From contig DAOWNP010000085.1 of the NCBI GenBank assembly GCA_030642545.1, positions 1 to 8,786 on the forward strand: DNA of 8,786 bases. Direction: 5' to 3'. The position numbers and the translations under genes are program-made. Each line of letters opens with the position of its first letter. The stretch's first letter is position 1. The notes under the pieces were generated by a model. It was given only the letters and a program-made list of their open reading frames with translations, was not told where the DNA came from and ran no database searches. This DNA comes from Desulfobacteraceae bacterium. Its GTDB lineage: Bacteria; Desulfobacterota; Desulfobacteria; Desulfobacterales; DAOWNP01. Positions 1 through 5,869 of the stretch are shown piece after piece.

Positions 1-708
1 TTCAACTTTCTCATTCAAATTTTTAAAGAAATTTCAGATATATACAAACAAAGACCAAGCAGAATTGATAAGAATGAATTAACAATTTTAAGCAGAAAAA
101 TCGCAGCATATTATCAAAAAAAACCATTTAAGATAAATCTTTTACATAATCCTGCTAAAGCTTTAAATATCTCCATCATTACTCTTATCTTAAAAGGTAA
201 TATCTGGTCAATATATATAAATAATGATGAGAATTCACTTATTTCAAGCACAAATATAATAAATATTATAACTTTTCTGGTATGGAATAATATTTTTTCC
301 AGCAGCATCCTGAGAATGAAGCCTAACTCTTCTTCAGTAACACTGCAGGAAATCATTAACCTTGGAAATCGTATAAAAAATCAATTTGGTAATTACGTTA
401 TTCTGCAAACTGAATTATCTGACTATCTTGAAAAGGAAAAAACAGTAAGATTGCTGCTTGTTTTAAGTTTTGAACATTCACCCTGGGAAAAAAATATAAA
501 TGATTTTTGTGTTATATATAAAAATAACTGGGGAGAACTTTTTGTTAAAAAATTTAAATCACCTTTAAAATTATCTGCTTTTATAAAAAAACTAAATTAT
601 AAAAACACAAATACAGAGATAAATTATTATCTGCAAAGAAATTGTACCTTTTATGAAAGAATTATTGACCGTACAAAAAAACTAATCATTCTCTCTTTAA
701 ATACTTGA
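1..708 (+). CDS. cyaA: Class I adenylate cyclase, C-terminal part (partial at left edge)
   Basis: The frame is open from base 1 to the TAA ending at 708, giving 235 residues with no start codon in the window; an internal ATG at 316 is not the start. Several blocks resemble the C-terminal half of enterobacterial CyaA: LTILSRKIAAYYQKKP followed by KINLLHNPA matches the CyaA stretch with LTRKLYAAFE and PGKV; FLVWNNIFSS matches its WAWFNGLL block; and VIYKNNWGELFVKKF matches its YRNSWNEVRTLHF block. Class I cyclases make cAMP from ATP in the cytoplasm, with the catalytic domain at the N-terminus, which lies outside this window. The part seen here would be the regulatory C-terminal region. It is divergent, so the call rests on conserved blocks recalled from memory and not on an alignment. 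Whether the missing catalytic half is intact cannot be told. A hairpin follows about 50 bases downstream. Confidence 0.72.
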   Translation, partial: FNFLIQIFKEISDIYKQRPSRIDKNELTILSRKIAAYYQKKPFKINLLHNPAKALNISIITLILKGNIWSIYINNDENSLISSTNIINIITFLVWNNIFSSSILRMKPNSSSVTLQEIINLGNRIKNQFGNYVILQTELSDYLEKEKTVRLLLVLSFEHSPWEKNINDFCVIYKNNWGELFVKKFKSPLKLSAFIKKLNYKNTNTEINYYLQRNCTFYERIIDRTKKLIILSLNT

Positions 709-756
709 TAAAATTAGTCTGCTTTTTTCATATTTATCTCCCAAAAACACACTGAT

Positions 757-796
757 TTTAGGGTCACGGGATTTTATTTGTTTCCATGACCCTAAA
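757..796. terminator. Hairpin between convergent genes, probable bidirectional terminator
   Basis: Arms TTTAGGGTCACGG (757-769) and CCATGACCCTAAA (784-796) pair over 13 bases with one C/A mismatch around a 14-base loop. It lies between the stop of the adenylate cyclase tail and the stop of the convergent histidine-rich gene. Short T-rich stretches follow on both strands (CACTTTTT on plus, GTGTTTTT on minus) but are offset by a few bases from the stem, so termination strength is uncertain. Confidence 0.6.
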
Positions 797-807
797 CACT
801 TTTTGCA

Positions 808-1059
808 TTACTTGATTTTCAGCAAAACCTCTTTAAATTCATTATTTATCATTTCAGTCATTGCAGCAGCTTTATTTAAAACCTCTGCTGCATTTGCAAC
901 CTTGGAACCCTCTAATTTTTTCATCCAGTCCCTATAGGTATCTGCATGATCTTCATTATGTTTTATCCAATGTTCCAACAATTTTACAAATTTTTCTTCA
1001 AAAGTTAACACTGTATCATCATTATTATGATGGTGGTGGTGATGTGTATGATCAGACAT
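808..1059 (-). CDS. Small histidine-rich, probably metal-binding protein (83 aa)
   Basis: The product is 83 residues. It opens with MSDHT and a run of six histidines (residues 6-11, plus His4), then a short acidic linker (NNDD) and a mostly helical body. In the body, His30, His34 and His38 are spaced four apart in LLEHWIKHNEDHADTYRDW, which would align them on one helix face. I recall this body as a small uncharacterised domain that often follows a His-rich leader in anaerobes; I do not know a proven function. Nickel or zinc storage, or metal delivery, is inference from composition. The ATG at 1059 is chosen over an in-frame TTG at 1077, because AAGGAAAG lies just upstream of the ATG. There is no signal peptide, so it is likely cytoplasmic. 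It has its own promoter at 1107-1135 and is convergent with the upstream cyclase gene. Confidence 0.8.
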   Translation of the reverse strand: MSDHTHHHHHHNNDDTVLTFEEKFVKLLEHWIKHNEDHADTYRDWMKKLEGSKVANAAEVLNKAAAMTEMINNEFKEVLLKIK

Positions 1060-1106
1060 TTTCACTTTCCTTTTCAATATGAAATTTATAAAATAAATTT
1101 AAGAAT

Positions 1107-1135
1107 ATCATAACTTCAAAAATTTTGCTTTTCAA
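1107..1135 (-). promoter_or_regulatory. Sigma70-type promoter of the histidine-rich gene
   Basis: On the minus strand a -35 box TTGAAA (1135-1130) and a -10 box TATGAT (1112-1107) are separated by exactly 17 bases. Transcription would start near base 1100, giving a leader of about 40 bases before the ATG at 1059. Both boxes match the consensus at four or five of six positions, but AT-rich DNA yields such matches easily. Confidence 0.5.
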
Positions 1136-1140
1136 CATGA

Positions 1141-1160
1141 TTTATGCTAATAAACATAAA
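1141..1160. promoter_or_regulatory. Inverted repeat next to the -35 box, possible operator
   Basis: TTTATG (1141-1146) and CATAAA (1155-1160) form a perfect 6+6 inverted repeat with an 8-base centre. It sits 5 bases upstream of the proposed -35 box of the histidine-rich gene, within the 220-base divergent region shared with the permease gene. A metal-responsive regulator site is an attractive guess given the gene product, but it matches no specific consensus I can name with confidence. Confidence 0.3.
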
Positions 1161-1214
1161 ATTTTTAGAAAATACAAAACTATAAATAAATCTAAAAAAA
1201 AAAATTTATCCTTT

Positions 1215-1249
1215 GTTTGAAATTATATTCAGGTATTGTAATTTCAAAC
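1215..1249 (+). promoter_or_regulatory. Leader hairpin with T-run ahead of the permease gene (attenuator-like)
   Basis: GTTTGAAATTA (1215-1225) and TAATTTCAAAC (1239-1249) form a perfect 11-base stem with a 13-base loop. Four bases later a T-run follows (GCTTTTTTCTTT, about 1253-1264), and the permease ribosome binding site AAGGA lies at 1269-1273. Stem plus T-run directly before a gene resembles an intrinsic terminator or attenuator in a leader. It could equally be a dimer operator. The stem is AT-rich, so a terminator would be weak. Confidence 0.4.
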
Positions 1250-1279
1250 CATGCTTTTTTCTTTACTCAAGGACACAAT

Positions 1280-2308
1280 ATGTTTAAAAGAATCTGGACT
1301 CTTTTTATTGCACGTAACAAAGAATTTTTTAGAGATAAATCAGCTCTGGGCTGGAACATACTTTTCCCATTTCTTATTATTATAGGCTTTAGTGTGATGT
1401 TTAGTGGAAATGGTCAGACTTCATATAAAATAGGACTTTTTACCATAGAAAACTCTTTGAATAAAACAGATGATATAAGTGATTTTAAAAATAAAAAATA
1501 TATACAGATTATTAAATTTTCATCCTTCGATTCTGCTATATACAGCTTAAAACATCATAAGATAGATTTTATAATTGATCCTTTAAAAAACAGATACTGG
1601 ACAAGCAAAACATCTCCTAATGGTAAAATTGTTGAAGATCTATTTAAATCAAGTATTTGTAAAAATGAATCAAAATACATAAAAGAAAGTATAAAAGGCA
1701 ATGAAGTACCTTATATTGAATGGCTTTTCCCAGGTATTATCGGTATGAATATGATGTTCAGTGCACTTTTTGGAGTTGGATATACTGTTGTAAGATACAG
1801 AAAAAATTTCGTCCTCAAGCGTTTAAGTGTTTCGCCTATAAAACCATTCGAATTTTTATCTGCACAGATAATATCAAGACTTTTTCTTATTGCTGCAACA
1901 ACTATAATTGTTTATATTGGGTGTTTCTTAATTTTTGACTTTCAATGCCATGGATCTTATTTTGCTCTTATTCTAATTTTTTTCTTAGGCGGATTCAGTA
2001 TGATTGCTATGGGTCTTGTTATTGCCTCAAGAAGCAGCAGCGAAGAATTTGCCAATGGAGTTTTAAATCTTATAACATGGCCGATGATGTTTTTATCTGA
2101 AGTCTGGTTTTCTCTTGAAGGCGCAAAGCCATGGGTAAAAAAGTTTTCCCTTGCTTTCCCTTTAACTCACATGATAGCAGGTACAAGAAAAATAATGAAT
2201 GACGGTGCTTCTTTATTTGAAATTAAAAATCATGTTATTATACTTTTTTTTATGTCTGTTATACTCCTTGCTATAGCTTCTTATCTGTTTAAGTGGAATA
2301 AAGAATAA
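1280..2308 (+). CDS. ABC-2 type transporter permease
   Basis: This is the membrane subunit of an ABC-2 family exporter, 342 residues. The ATG at 1280 is chosen because AAGGA lies 6 bases upstream; an in-frame TTG at 1217 sits inside a hairpin and has no such site. Predicted order: a short basic cytoplasmic N-terminus, membrane helix at about 24-42, a large polar extracytoplasmic loop at 43-147, then helices near 148-170, 200-220, 227-250, 261-279 and 319-337. The segment LKRLSVSPIKPFEFLSAQI (179-197) is the typical cytoplasmic coupling region of the family, and WPMMFLSEVWF and AFPLTHM are family-like C-terminal blocks. The substrate cannot be read from sequence; family members export drugs, polysaccharides, lipids or haem. 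No ATP-binding subunit is encoded next to it: the upstream neighbour is divergent and the downstream copy of etfA is decayed. It must pair with an ATPase encoded elsewhere or be an orphan. Confidence 0.88.
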   Translation: MFKRIWTLFIARNKEFFRDKSALGWNILFPFLIIIGFSVMFSGNGQTSYKIGLFTIENSLNKTDDISDFKNKKYIQIIKFSSFDSAIYSLKHHKIDFIIDPLKNRYWTSKTSPNGKIVEDLFKSSICKNESKYIKESIKGNEVPYIEWLFPGIIGMNMMFSALFGVGYTVVRYRKNFVLKRLSVSPIKPFEFLSAQIISRLFLIAATTIIVYIGCFLIFDFQCHGSYFALILIFFLGGFSMIAMGLVIASRSSSEEFANGVLNLITWPMMFLSEVWFSLEGAKPWVKKFSLAFPLTHMIAGTRKIMNDGASLFEIKNHVIILFFMSVILLAIASYLFKWNKE

Positions 2309-2344
2309 AGGCGACTCTCTAAAAAACTTTAGAGAAGTGCCTTT
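2307..2344. terminator. Imperfect terminator hairpin after the permease gene; duplicate of the one at 3903-3941
   Basis: Outer arms AAAGGC/GCCTTT (2307-2312 and 2339-2344) and inner arms TCTCTAAA/TTTAGAGA (2316-2323 and 2328-2335) form an interrupted stem with three internal mismatches. It begins within the permease stop codon. The same blocks, in the same order and followed by the same TTTATCTATTTTTATAAAGG sequence, occur at 3903-3960 with a much better stem, so this copy is a decayed duplicate. It may still terminate the permease transcript weakly. Confidence 0.6.
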
Positions 2345-2368
2345 ATCTATTTTTATAAAGGAGTTAAC

Positions 2369-2523
2369 TTATAACTCTTTTATAACATCTGCAATCTCCA
2401 GCAACAACTGCAGAAACTAATGCATCATCAGGATCAATTTTTTTTTTGCAGCAGCAACCATTTCTAATGCTGAATCCTATGCGGCATCTTCTTTATGTAC
2501 GATATAAGCAAAAATATGTAATC
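2369..2523 (-). pseudogene. etfA: Decayed etfA remnant (both ends kept, middle deleted)
   Basis: On the minus strand this stretch matches the two ends of the intact etfA at 3967-4935. Bases 2369 to about 2400 correspond to its last codons, still encoding VIKEL followed by TAA. Bases from about 2400 to 2520 correspond to its first 40 or so codons, including IFAYI, DSALEMVAAA and the following DPD region. About 0.8 kb of the middle is missing. It is clearly non-functional: the start codon is lost, a GAG codon has become TAG near codon 14, and a homopolymer has 10 T's (plus strand) where the intact gene has 8, shifting the frame. There is also a 3-base insertion. Similarity continues past the stop into the duplicated terminator (2307-2368), so the copied unit included 3' flanking DNA. 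Identity in the retained parts is high to the eye, which implies a fairly recent duplication or a close paralogue. Confidence 0.85.
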
Positions 2524-2834
2524 AAAAAAACATGGCTGCTTTATGTTTTATATGAAAGTCTTTTTTAATACTGTTATTTCAATGTATTACAAAAGGTCAA
2601 AAAAAATCATTTGACTTTTGACCACAAACTTTCATCCTTTGTTGTGCTCATCTGAGCATAGTGGTTCTTCAACAAGTCTATTAATCTTATGTAACAGAAA
2701 TGTAAATATCCCGTATTTACTTGTAGGTAGGAATAATTTTTATAATTAAAATTACTGGTTTTTACTTGAAAAATAATAAAATATATAATATTAGTTTCCT
2801 AATCTAATTCATAAATCACAAAAACTATGATCAT
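2524..2834. other. Non-coding stretch with three small inverted repeats
   Basis: I find no credible gene here. Three perfect inverted repeats are visible. GGTCAAAA (2595-2602) pairs with TTTTGACC (2616-2623). TGCTCA (2645-2650) pairs with TGAGCA (2653-2658). GTAAATA (2702-2708) pairs with TATTTAC (2714-2720). None is followed by a T-run, so terminators are unlikely. The last lies about 40 bases upstream of the proposed promoter of the lipoprotein gene and could be an operator. I see no further etfA or etfB remnant beyond about 2523. Confidence 0.4.
2761..2789 (+). promoter_or_regulatory. Sigma70-type promoter of the lipoprotein/C26 gene
   Basis: A perfect -10 box TATAAT (2784-2789) lies 17 bases after TTTACT (2761-2766), which matches the -35 consensus at four of six positions. 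Transcription would begin near 2796, giving a leader of roughly 40 bases before the ATG at 2835. The surrounding DNA is very AT-rich, so a chance match is possible. Confidence 0.5.
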
Positions 2835-3860
2835 ATGCAGAAACTAATTATTATTCTACCTCTCATTTTTCTTATATTATCTAACTGTAAAATTTCAGGT
2901 ACAATAACAGATACAGATAACAACAAGCTTGAAGGCATAACAGTTATTTTAAAACAACAAGGTCATGAAAATATAACTGCAATTACAAATAAGCATGGGA
3001 AATATTTTTTTACGCACATTTCATCAGGTCAATACACAATAATCCCAGGAAAATGCACTATTGCAAACCCTTTAAACTATATATTAGACAAAAACATAAA
3101 AGATATTAAAGAAATGGATTTCACACTTGGCTGTGTGAAAATAGGAATGCCATATGGTTTTACAGAGTCATTGCTTCAGTTTTTTGGAAAGGACATATTA
3201 AGAAATTGCAAAGATGCTATTGAAGAAAATAATGCCATTCTTATTAAACTTTCGGTTTTTAACCTTAACAGCAAAATTGAAGAAAAATTAAATACAATAA
3301 ACGCATTACTTGTTCCAGGAGGCTACGATATTAACCCTGCTCTGTATAAAGAAAAAAAACATGAAAAGACTGGGACGATTGATTTTATGCTTGATTCACT
3401 TGAACTAAAAGCATTACAATATGCAAATGATAATCTATTGCCTATACTTGGTATATGCAGGGGGCAGCAAATGATCAATGTATTTTATGGAGGATCTCTT
3501 TACCAGGATATTCCAACACAATTTAAAGGAACCCCAAAAGTAGCACACCTTTCTTGCAATGATATCTGCTTCCATGACATAGAAATATATAATGATACAA
3601 TACTGCTCAAGATTATGGGAAATAATTTTTTAAATGTTAATTCTATACATCATCAGGCAGTTAAAAAACTTGCAGAAAATCTCAGGTTTTCTGCAAAATC
3701 AGCAGATGGAATAATTGAAGGAATTGAAAACAAAAACATGCAGCATTTTGTACTTGGTGTACAATTTCACCCTGAAAAACTAAGGAAATCCAAACCAGAA
3801 TTCAACAAAATATTTGAAACTTTTATATTAGAAACAAGCAAATCCAATAGTAAATACTAA
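2835..3860 (+). CDS. Lipoprotein with CarboxypepD_reg-like domain fused to a C26 (gamma-glutamyl hydrolase-like) domain
   Basis: The product is 341 residues. Residues 1-18 form a lipoprotein signal: MQK, a hydrophobic core, then lipobox LSNC with Cys18 as the predicted lipidated residue. Residues about 19-98 (ISGTITDTDNNKLEGITVIL to MDFTLGC) look like a carboxypeptidase-regulatory-like beta-sandwich. Residues about 100-335 are a class I glutamine-amidotransferase fold of the peptidase C26/PuuD type: VPGGYDINP (160-168), the nucleophile motif GICRGQQ with Cys208, IHHQAV (271-276), and VQFHPE with His312 and Glu314, so the Cys-His-Glu triad is complete. Soluble relatives hydrolyse gamma-glutamyl bonds, such as gamma-glutamyl-GABA. 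Here the enzyme would be tethered outside the cytoplasmic membrane, so an exported gamma-glutamyl amide or peptide substrate is inference. No clear ribosome binding site precedes ATG 2835, but an in-frame stop at 2805-2807 excludes a much longer start. It is monocistronic, between its promoter and a strong terminator. Confidence 0.85.
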   Translation: MQKLIIILPLIFLILSNCKISGTITDTDNNKLEGITVILKQQGHENITAITNKHGKYFFTHISSGQYTIIPGKCTIANPLNYILDKNIKDIKEMDFTLGCVKIGMPYGFTESLLQFFGKDILRNCKDAIEENNAILIKLSVFNLNSKIEEKLNTINALLVPGGYDINPALYKEKKHEKTGTIDFMLDSLELKALQYANDNLLPILGICRGQQMINVFYGGSLYQDIPTQFKGTPKVAHLSCNDICFHDIEIYNDTILLKIMGNNFLNVNSIHHQAVKKLAENLRFSAKSADGIIEGIENKNMQHFVLGVQFHPEKLRKSKPEFNKIFETFILETSKSNSKY

Positions 3861-3902
3861 AAAACGTTTATAAAACAACAAACCACAATCTATATAAAGA
3901 AT

Positions 3903-3941
3903 AAAAAAAGCCTCTCTAAAAAATTTAGAAAGGCTTTTTTT
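3903..3941. terminator. Strong bidirectional intrinsic terminator
   Basis: A run of seven A's plus GCCTCTCTAAA (3903-3920) pairs with TTTAGAAAGGC plus T's (3924-3941) over 18 bases with a single C/A mismatch and a 3-base loop. The T-run on the plus strand and the A-run (T's on minus) on the other side let it serve both the lipoprotein gene and the convergent etfA. A decayed duplicate lies at 2307-2344. Confidence 0.9.
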
Positions 3942-3966
3942 TATCTATTTTTATAAAGGAGTTAGC

Positions 3967-4935
3967 TTATAACTCTTTTATAGCATCTGTAAGTTCTGGA
4001 ATAAAATCAAGAATATCTGTAATAATACCTATATCTGCAACCTGAAAAATAGGGGCTTTTGAATTTTTGTTTACAGCTATTATATATGGAGATCCTTTAA
4101 TTCCACCTAAATGCTGGAATGATCCACTAATACCCATTGCCAGATAAACTTTTGGTTTTACTGTCTGACCAGATGTTCCAACCTGACGTGATTTTTCCAT
4201 CCATTTAGAATCAACAATAGGTCTTGAGCAGGAAACATCAGCTCCCATTGCTTCAGCAAGTTCTTGAGCAATCTCAATATTATCTTCATCTTCAATTCCA
4301 CGACCAATAGATACAAGAACATCAGATTTAGTAATATCAACATCTCCTGCTTCAGCTTCAACAATTTCTAAAAATGTTCTTGTTACTGACAGGTCACCGG
4401 CATCTCCTGATTTATCAACAACAGAACCACCAGCACTTTTACTCTCATCAGCAGCAAATACACCAGGTCTAATATTTAATACAACACCGGCTGATATATC
4501 ACAAGTAACATGAGTACTTACCTGTCCACTGTATTCCTGACGAACAATTTTTAAAATATTTCCATCTATTCCTTCAAAACCAACTACATCTGCAACAAAT
4601 GCAGAATCATTTTTTATAGAAAGACCAGGTCCTAAGTCCATTCCAAAAGTATCATGAGGAAGCAGTACTATACTCCCTTTAGGTAAAATATTTACAAGTG
4701 CTTTACGTACTATTTCAGCATTTGGATATGAAAGAACTTCATTATCAACTTTTAATACTTCACTGTATGATGCAGCAATATCCTGGCAAACTTTATCAAG
4801 GTCTGCACCTGAACCAGTAACAACAGCAGAAACTGATGCATCAGGATCAATTTTTTTTGCAGCAGCAACCATTTCTAATGCTGAATCCTCTGCTGCACCA
4901 TCTTTATGTGCAATATAAGCAAAAATCTGTGGCAT
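3967..4935 (-). CDS. etfA: Electron transfer flavoprotein, alpha subunit
   Basis: The product is 322 residues, normal for EtfA, and cytoplasmic. With EtfB it forms the FAD-containing carrier that accepts electrons from acyl-CoA dehydrogenases. The N-terminal domain (about 1-190) is the ETF alpha/beta fold. The C-terminal FAD-binding domain shows SRP (237-239), QVGTSG (251-256), the signature YLAMGISGSFQHLGG (264-278), and AVN with Asn289 and APIF (294-297). The signature carries SFQH where many relatives have AIQH. It follows etfB with only two bases between stop and start. Its ribosome binding site GGAGGA is formed by the last Gly-Gly codons of etfB, indicating translational coupling. It ends at the terminator at 3903-3941. 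A decayed partial copy of this gene lies at 2369-2523. Confidence 0.96.
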   Translation of the reverse strand: MPQIFAYIAHKDGAAEDSALEMVAAAKKIDPDASVSAVVTGSGADLDKVCQDIAASYSEVLKVDNEVLSYPNAEIVRKALVNILPKGSIVLLPHDTFGMDLGPGLSIKNDSAFVADVVGFEGIDGNILKIVRQEYSGQVSTHVTCDISAGVVLNIRPGVFAADESKSAGGSVVDKSGDAGDLSVTRTFLEIVEAEAGDVDITKSDVLVSIGRGIEDEDNIEIAQELAEAMGADVSCSRPIVDSKWMEKSRQVGTSGQTVKPKVYLAMGISGSFQHLGGIKGSPYIIAVNKNSKAPIFQVADIGIITDILDFIPELTDAIKEL

Positions 4936-4937
4936 TC

Positions 4938-5726
4938 TTAAAGTCCTCCATTAGCTTTTAACAGTTCAATCAGTTTTCCTATAATCTCTTCAGTGCTACC
5001 TTCAAGCATTTCTGCTCCATCTCCAAGATCTGGTACAAAATAGTCAACTCTTTTAACCTTTGCTCCTGCTTCTCCAACAGCAGATGCATCAATACCAAGG
5101 TCTGAAGCAGACATAACAGGTATATCAACTGAGGCAACCTTTCGAATTCCCCTTATACCAACATATCTCGGTTCATTAATTCCGGTTTGTATAGAAAGAA
5201 CGCAAGGCATAGAAATATCATTCATTTCCTGATTTCCACCTTCTATTTCACGCCCTACTTTAAGTTTACTATCTCCAATATCTATTTTATTAACAAGGGA
5301 TGCATATGGAAGATCAAGCATGGCTGCAAGCATACCTCCAACCTGTGCTGCTCCACCTTCGGCCTGTGCTCCTGTGAGTATTAAATCGTAATTACCTTTA
5401 TCAACAGCTGCTTTTAAAATAGTTGCAATACCTTTTCCATCTGAATTTTCAAATGCATCATCAGATAAAAGCAGACCATTATTTGCTCCCATTGCCATTT
5501 CACGTCTCAAAATCTCTTCAGATTCGTCATCTCCAATTGTAACTACAGTTACACTTCCACTGCCTGCATTTTCTACAATCTGAATAGCTTCTTCAACAGC
5601 ATAATTATCCCATTCATTTACTGAATAAACAAGATCATCACGTTCAATATCACTACCGCTGCTGTTGACCTCTATTTCATTTTCTGAGGTGTCAGGAACC
5701 CTCTTGACACATACCAATATCTCCAT
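4938..5726 (-). CDS. etfB: Electron transfer flavoprotein, beta subunit
   Basis: The product is 262 residues, usual for EtfB. It starts with the family block MEILVCVKRVPDT and has SVNEWDNYAVEEA (35-47), the nucleotide-binding region TGAQAEGGAAQVGG (118-131), the ETF-beta signature region from about VGREIEGGNQ to MPCVLS (157-178), and PRYVGIRGI (186-194). The beta subunit binds AMP or, in electron-bifurcating types, a second FAD. In the nucleotide loop, where many bacterial EtfBs read DGDTAQVG, this one reads EGGAAQVG. I do not assign a bifurcating or non-bifurcating type from this alone; the adjacent membrane oxidoreductase suggests the quinone-reducing pathway. The start at 5726 is supported by GGGAGGAA a few bases upstream. 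It is cotranscribed with etfA, and the 231-base gap upstream contains its own probable promoter and repeats. Confidence 0.96.
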   Translation of the reverse strand: MEILVCVKRVPDTSENEIEVNSSGSDIERDDLVYSVNEWDNYAVEEAIQIVENAGSGSVTVVTIGDDESEEILRREMAMGANNGLLLSDDAFENSDGKGIATILKAAVDKGNYDLILTGAQAEGGAAQVGGMLAAMLDLPYASLVNKIDIGDSKLKVGREIEGGNQEMNDISMPCVLSIQTGINEPRYVGIRGIRKVASVDIPVMSASDLGIDASAVGEAGAKVKRVDYFVPDLGDGAEMLEGSTEEIIGKLIELLKANGGL

Positions 5727-5756
5727 TTATTCCTCCCAAAATATCAAGGTAAATTT

Positions 5757-5785
5757 AATTTAAGCAATAAAACAGTTATTAACAA
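5757..5785 (-). promoter_or_regulatory. Candidate promoter for etfBA
   Basis: On the minus strand, TTGTTA (5785-5780) and TAAATT (5762-5757) are separated by 17 bases, about 30 bases upstream of the etfB start codon. Each box matches the consensus at four of six positions. The spacer and -10 overlap a 16-base block that also occurs upstream of the Fe-S oxidoreductase gene. etfBA may additionally be read through from that upstream gene. Confidence 0.35.
5759..5774 (-). promoter_or_regulatory. 16-base block shared with the oxidoreductase leader (copy 1)
   Basis: The plus-strand sequence TTTAAGCAATAAAACA differs at one position from TTTAAGCAGTAAAACA at 8091-8106. Both lie upstream of minus-strand genes of the same module, in the same orientation, 33 and 61 bases from their start codons. 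It may be a shared promoter core or regulator site. Confidence 0.4.
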
Positions 5786-5792
5786 AAAAAAC

Positions 5793-5861
5793 TAAATATA
5801 CACAGATTGTCCAAAAAAGTTTCCTTATTAAAACAGTCCATGTAAATATGTATAGATTGTC
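5793..5861. repeat. Pair of 19-base direct repeats exactly 50 bases apart
   Basis: TAAATATACACAGATTGTC (5793-5811) and TAAATATGTATAGATTGTC (5843-5861) agree at 16 of 19 positions, with the AGATTGTC end perfectly conserved. The start-to-start spacing is 50 bases, close to five helical turns. They lie just upstream (on the minus strand) of the proposed etfB promoter, a typical place for activator sites. The regulator is unknown. Confidence 0.45.
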
Positions 5862-5869
5862 ACATAATA

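Noticed and set aside
114..356. Minus-strand open frame of 80 codons
   Set aside because: It lies antisense to the adenylate cyclase frame, has a low-complexity hydrophobic composition and no ribosome binding site or family motif.
1021..1059. Six-histidine run as a cloning-tag artefact
   Set aside because: The run is within a native-looking small protein with extra histidines, a natural linker and a normal chromosomal setting; no vector sequence is present.
861..1082. Plus-strand open frame of 73 codons
   Set aside because: It is the antisense shadow of the histidine-rich gene; the minus-strand reading has a start, binding site and promoter.
1720..1938. Plus-strand open frame of 72 codons inside the permease
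   Set aside because: It is an out-of-frame shadow of the well-supported ABC-2 permease.
2369..2523. A short functional EtfA-like peptide or small RNA from the fossil
   Set aside because: Start codon lost, in-frame TAG, frameshift and loss of both the FAD domain and the middle of the gene; no promoter of its own is visible.
4158..4364. Minus-strand open frame of 68 codons inside etfA
   Set aside because: It is a same-strand frame-shifted shadow of etfA with a leucine-rich low-complexity product.
2307..4935. Composite transposon made of the two direct repeats
   Set aside because: The repeats are parts of etfA and a terminator, no transposase is encoded between them, and no target-site duplication is visible.
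5187..5384. Plus-strand open frame antisense to etfB
   Set aside because: Shadow frame; no binding site or recognisable domain.
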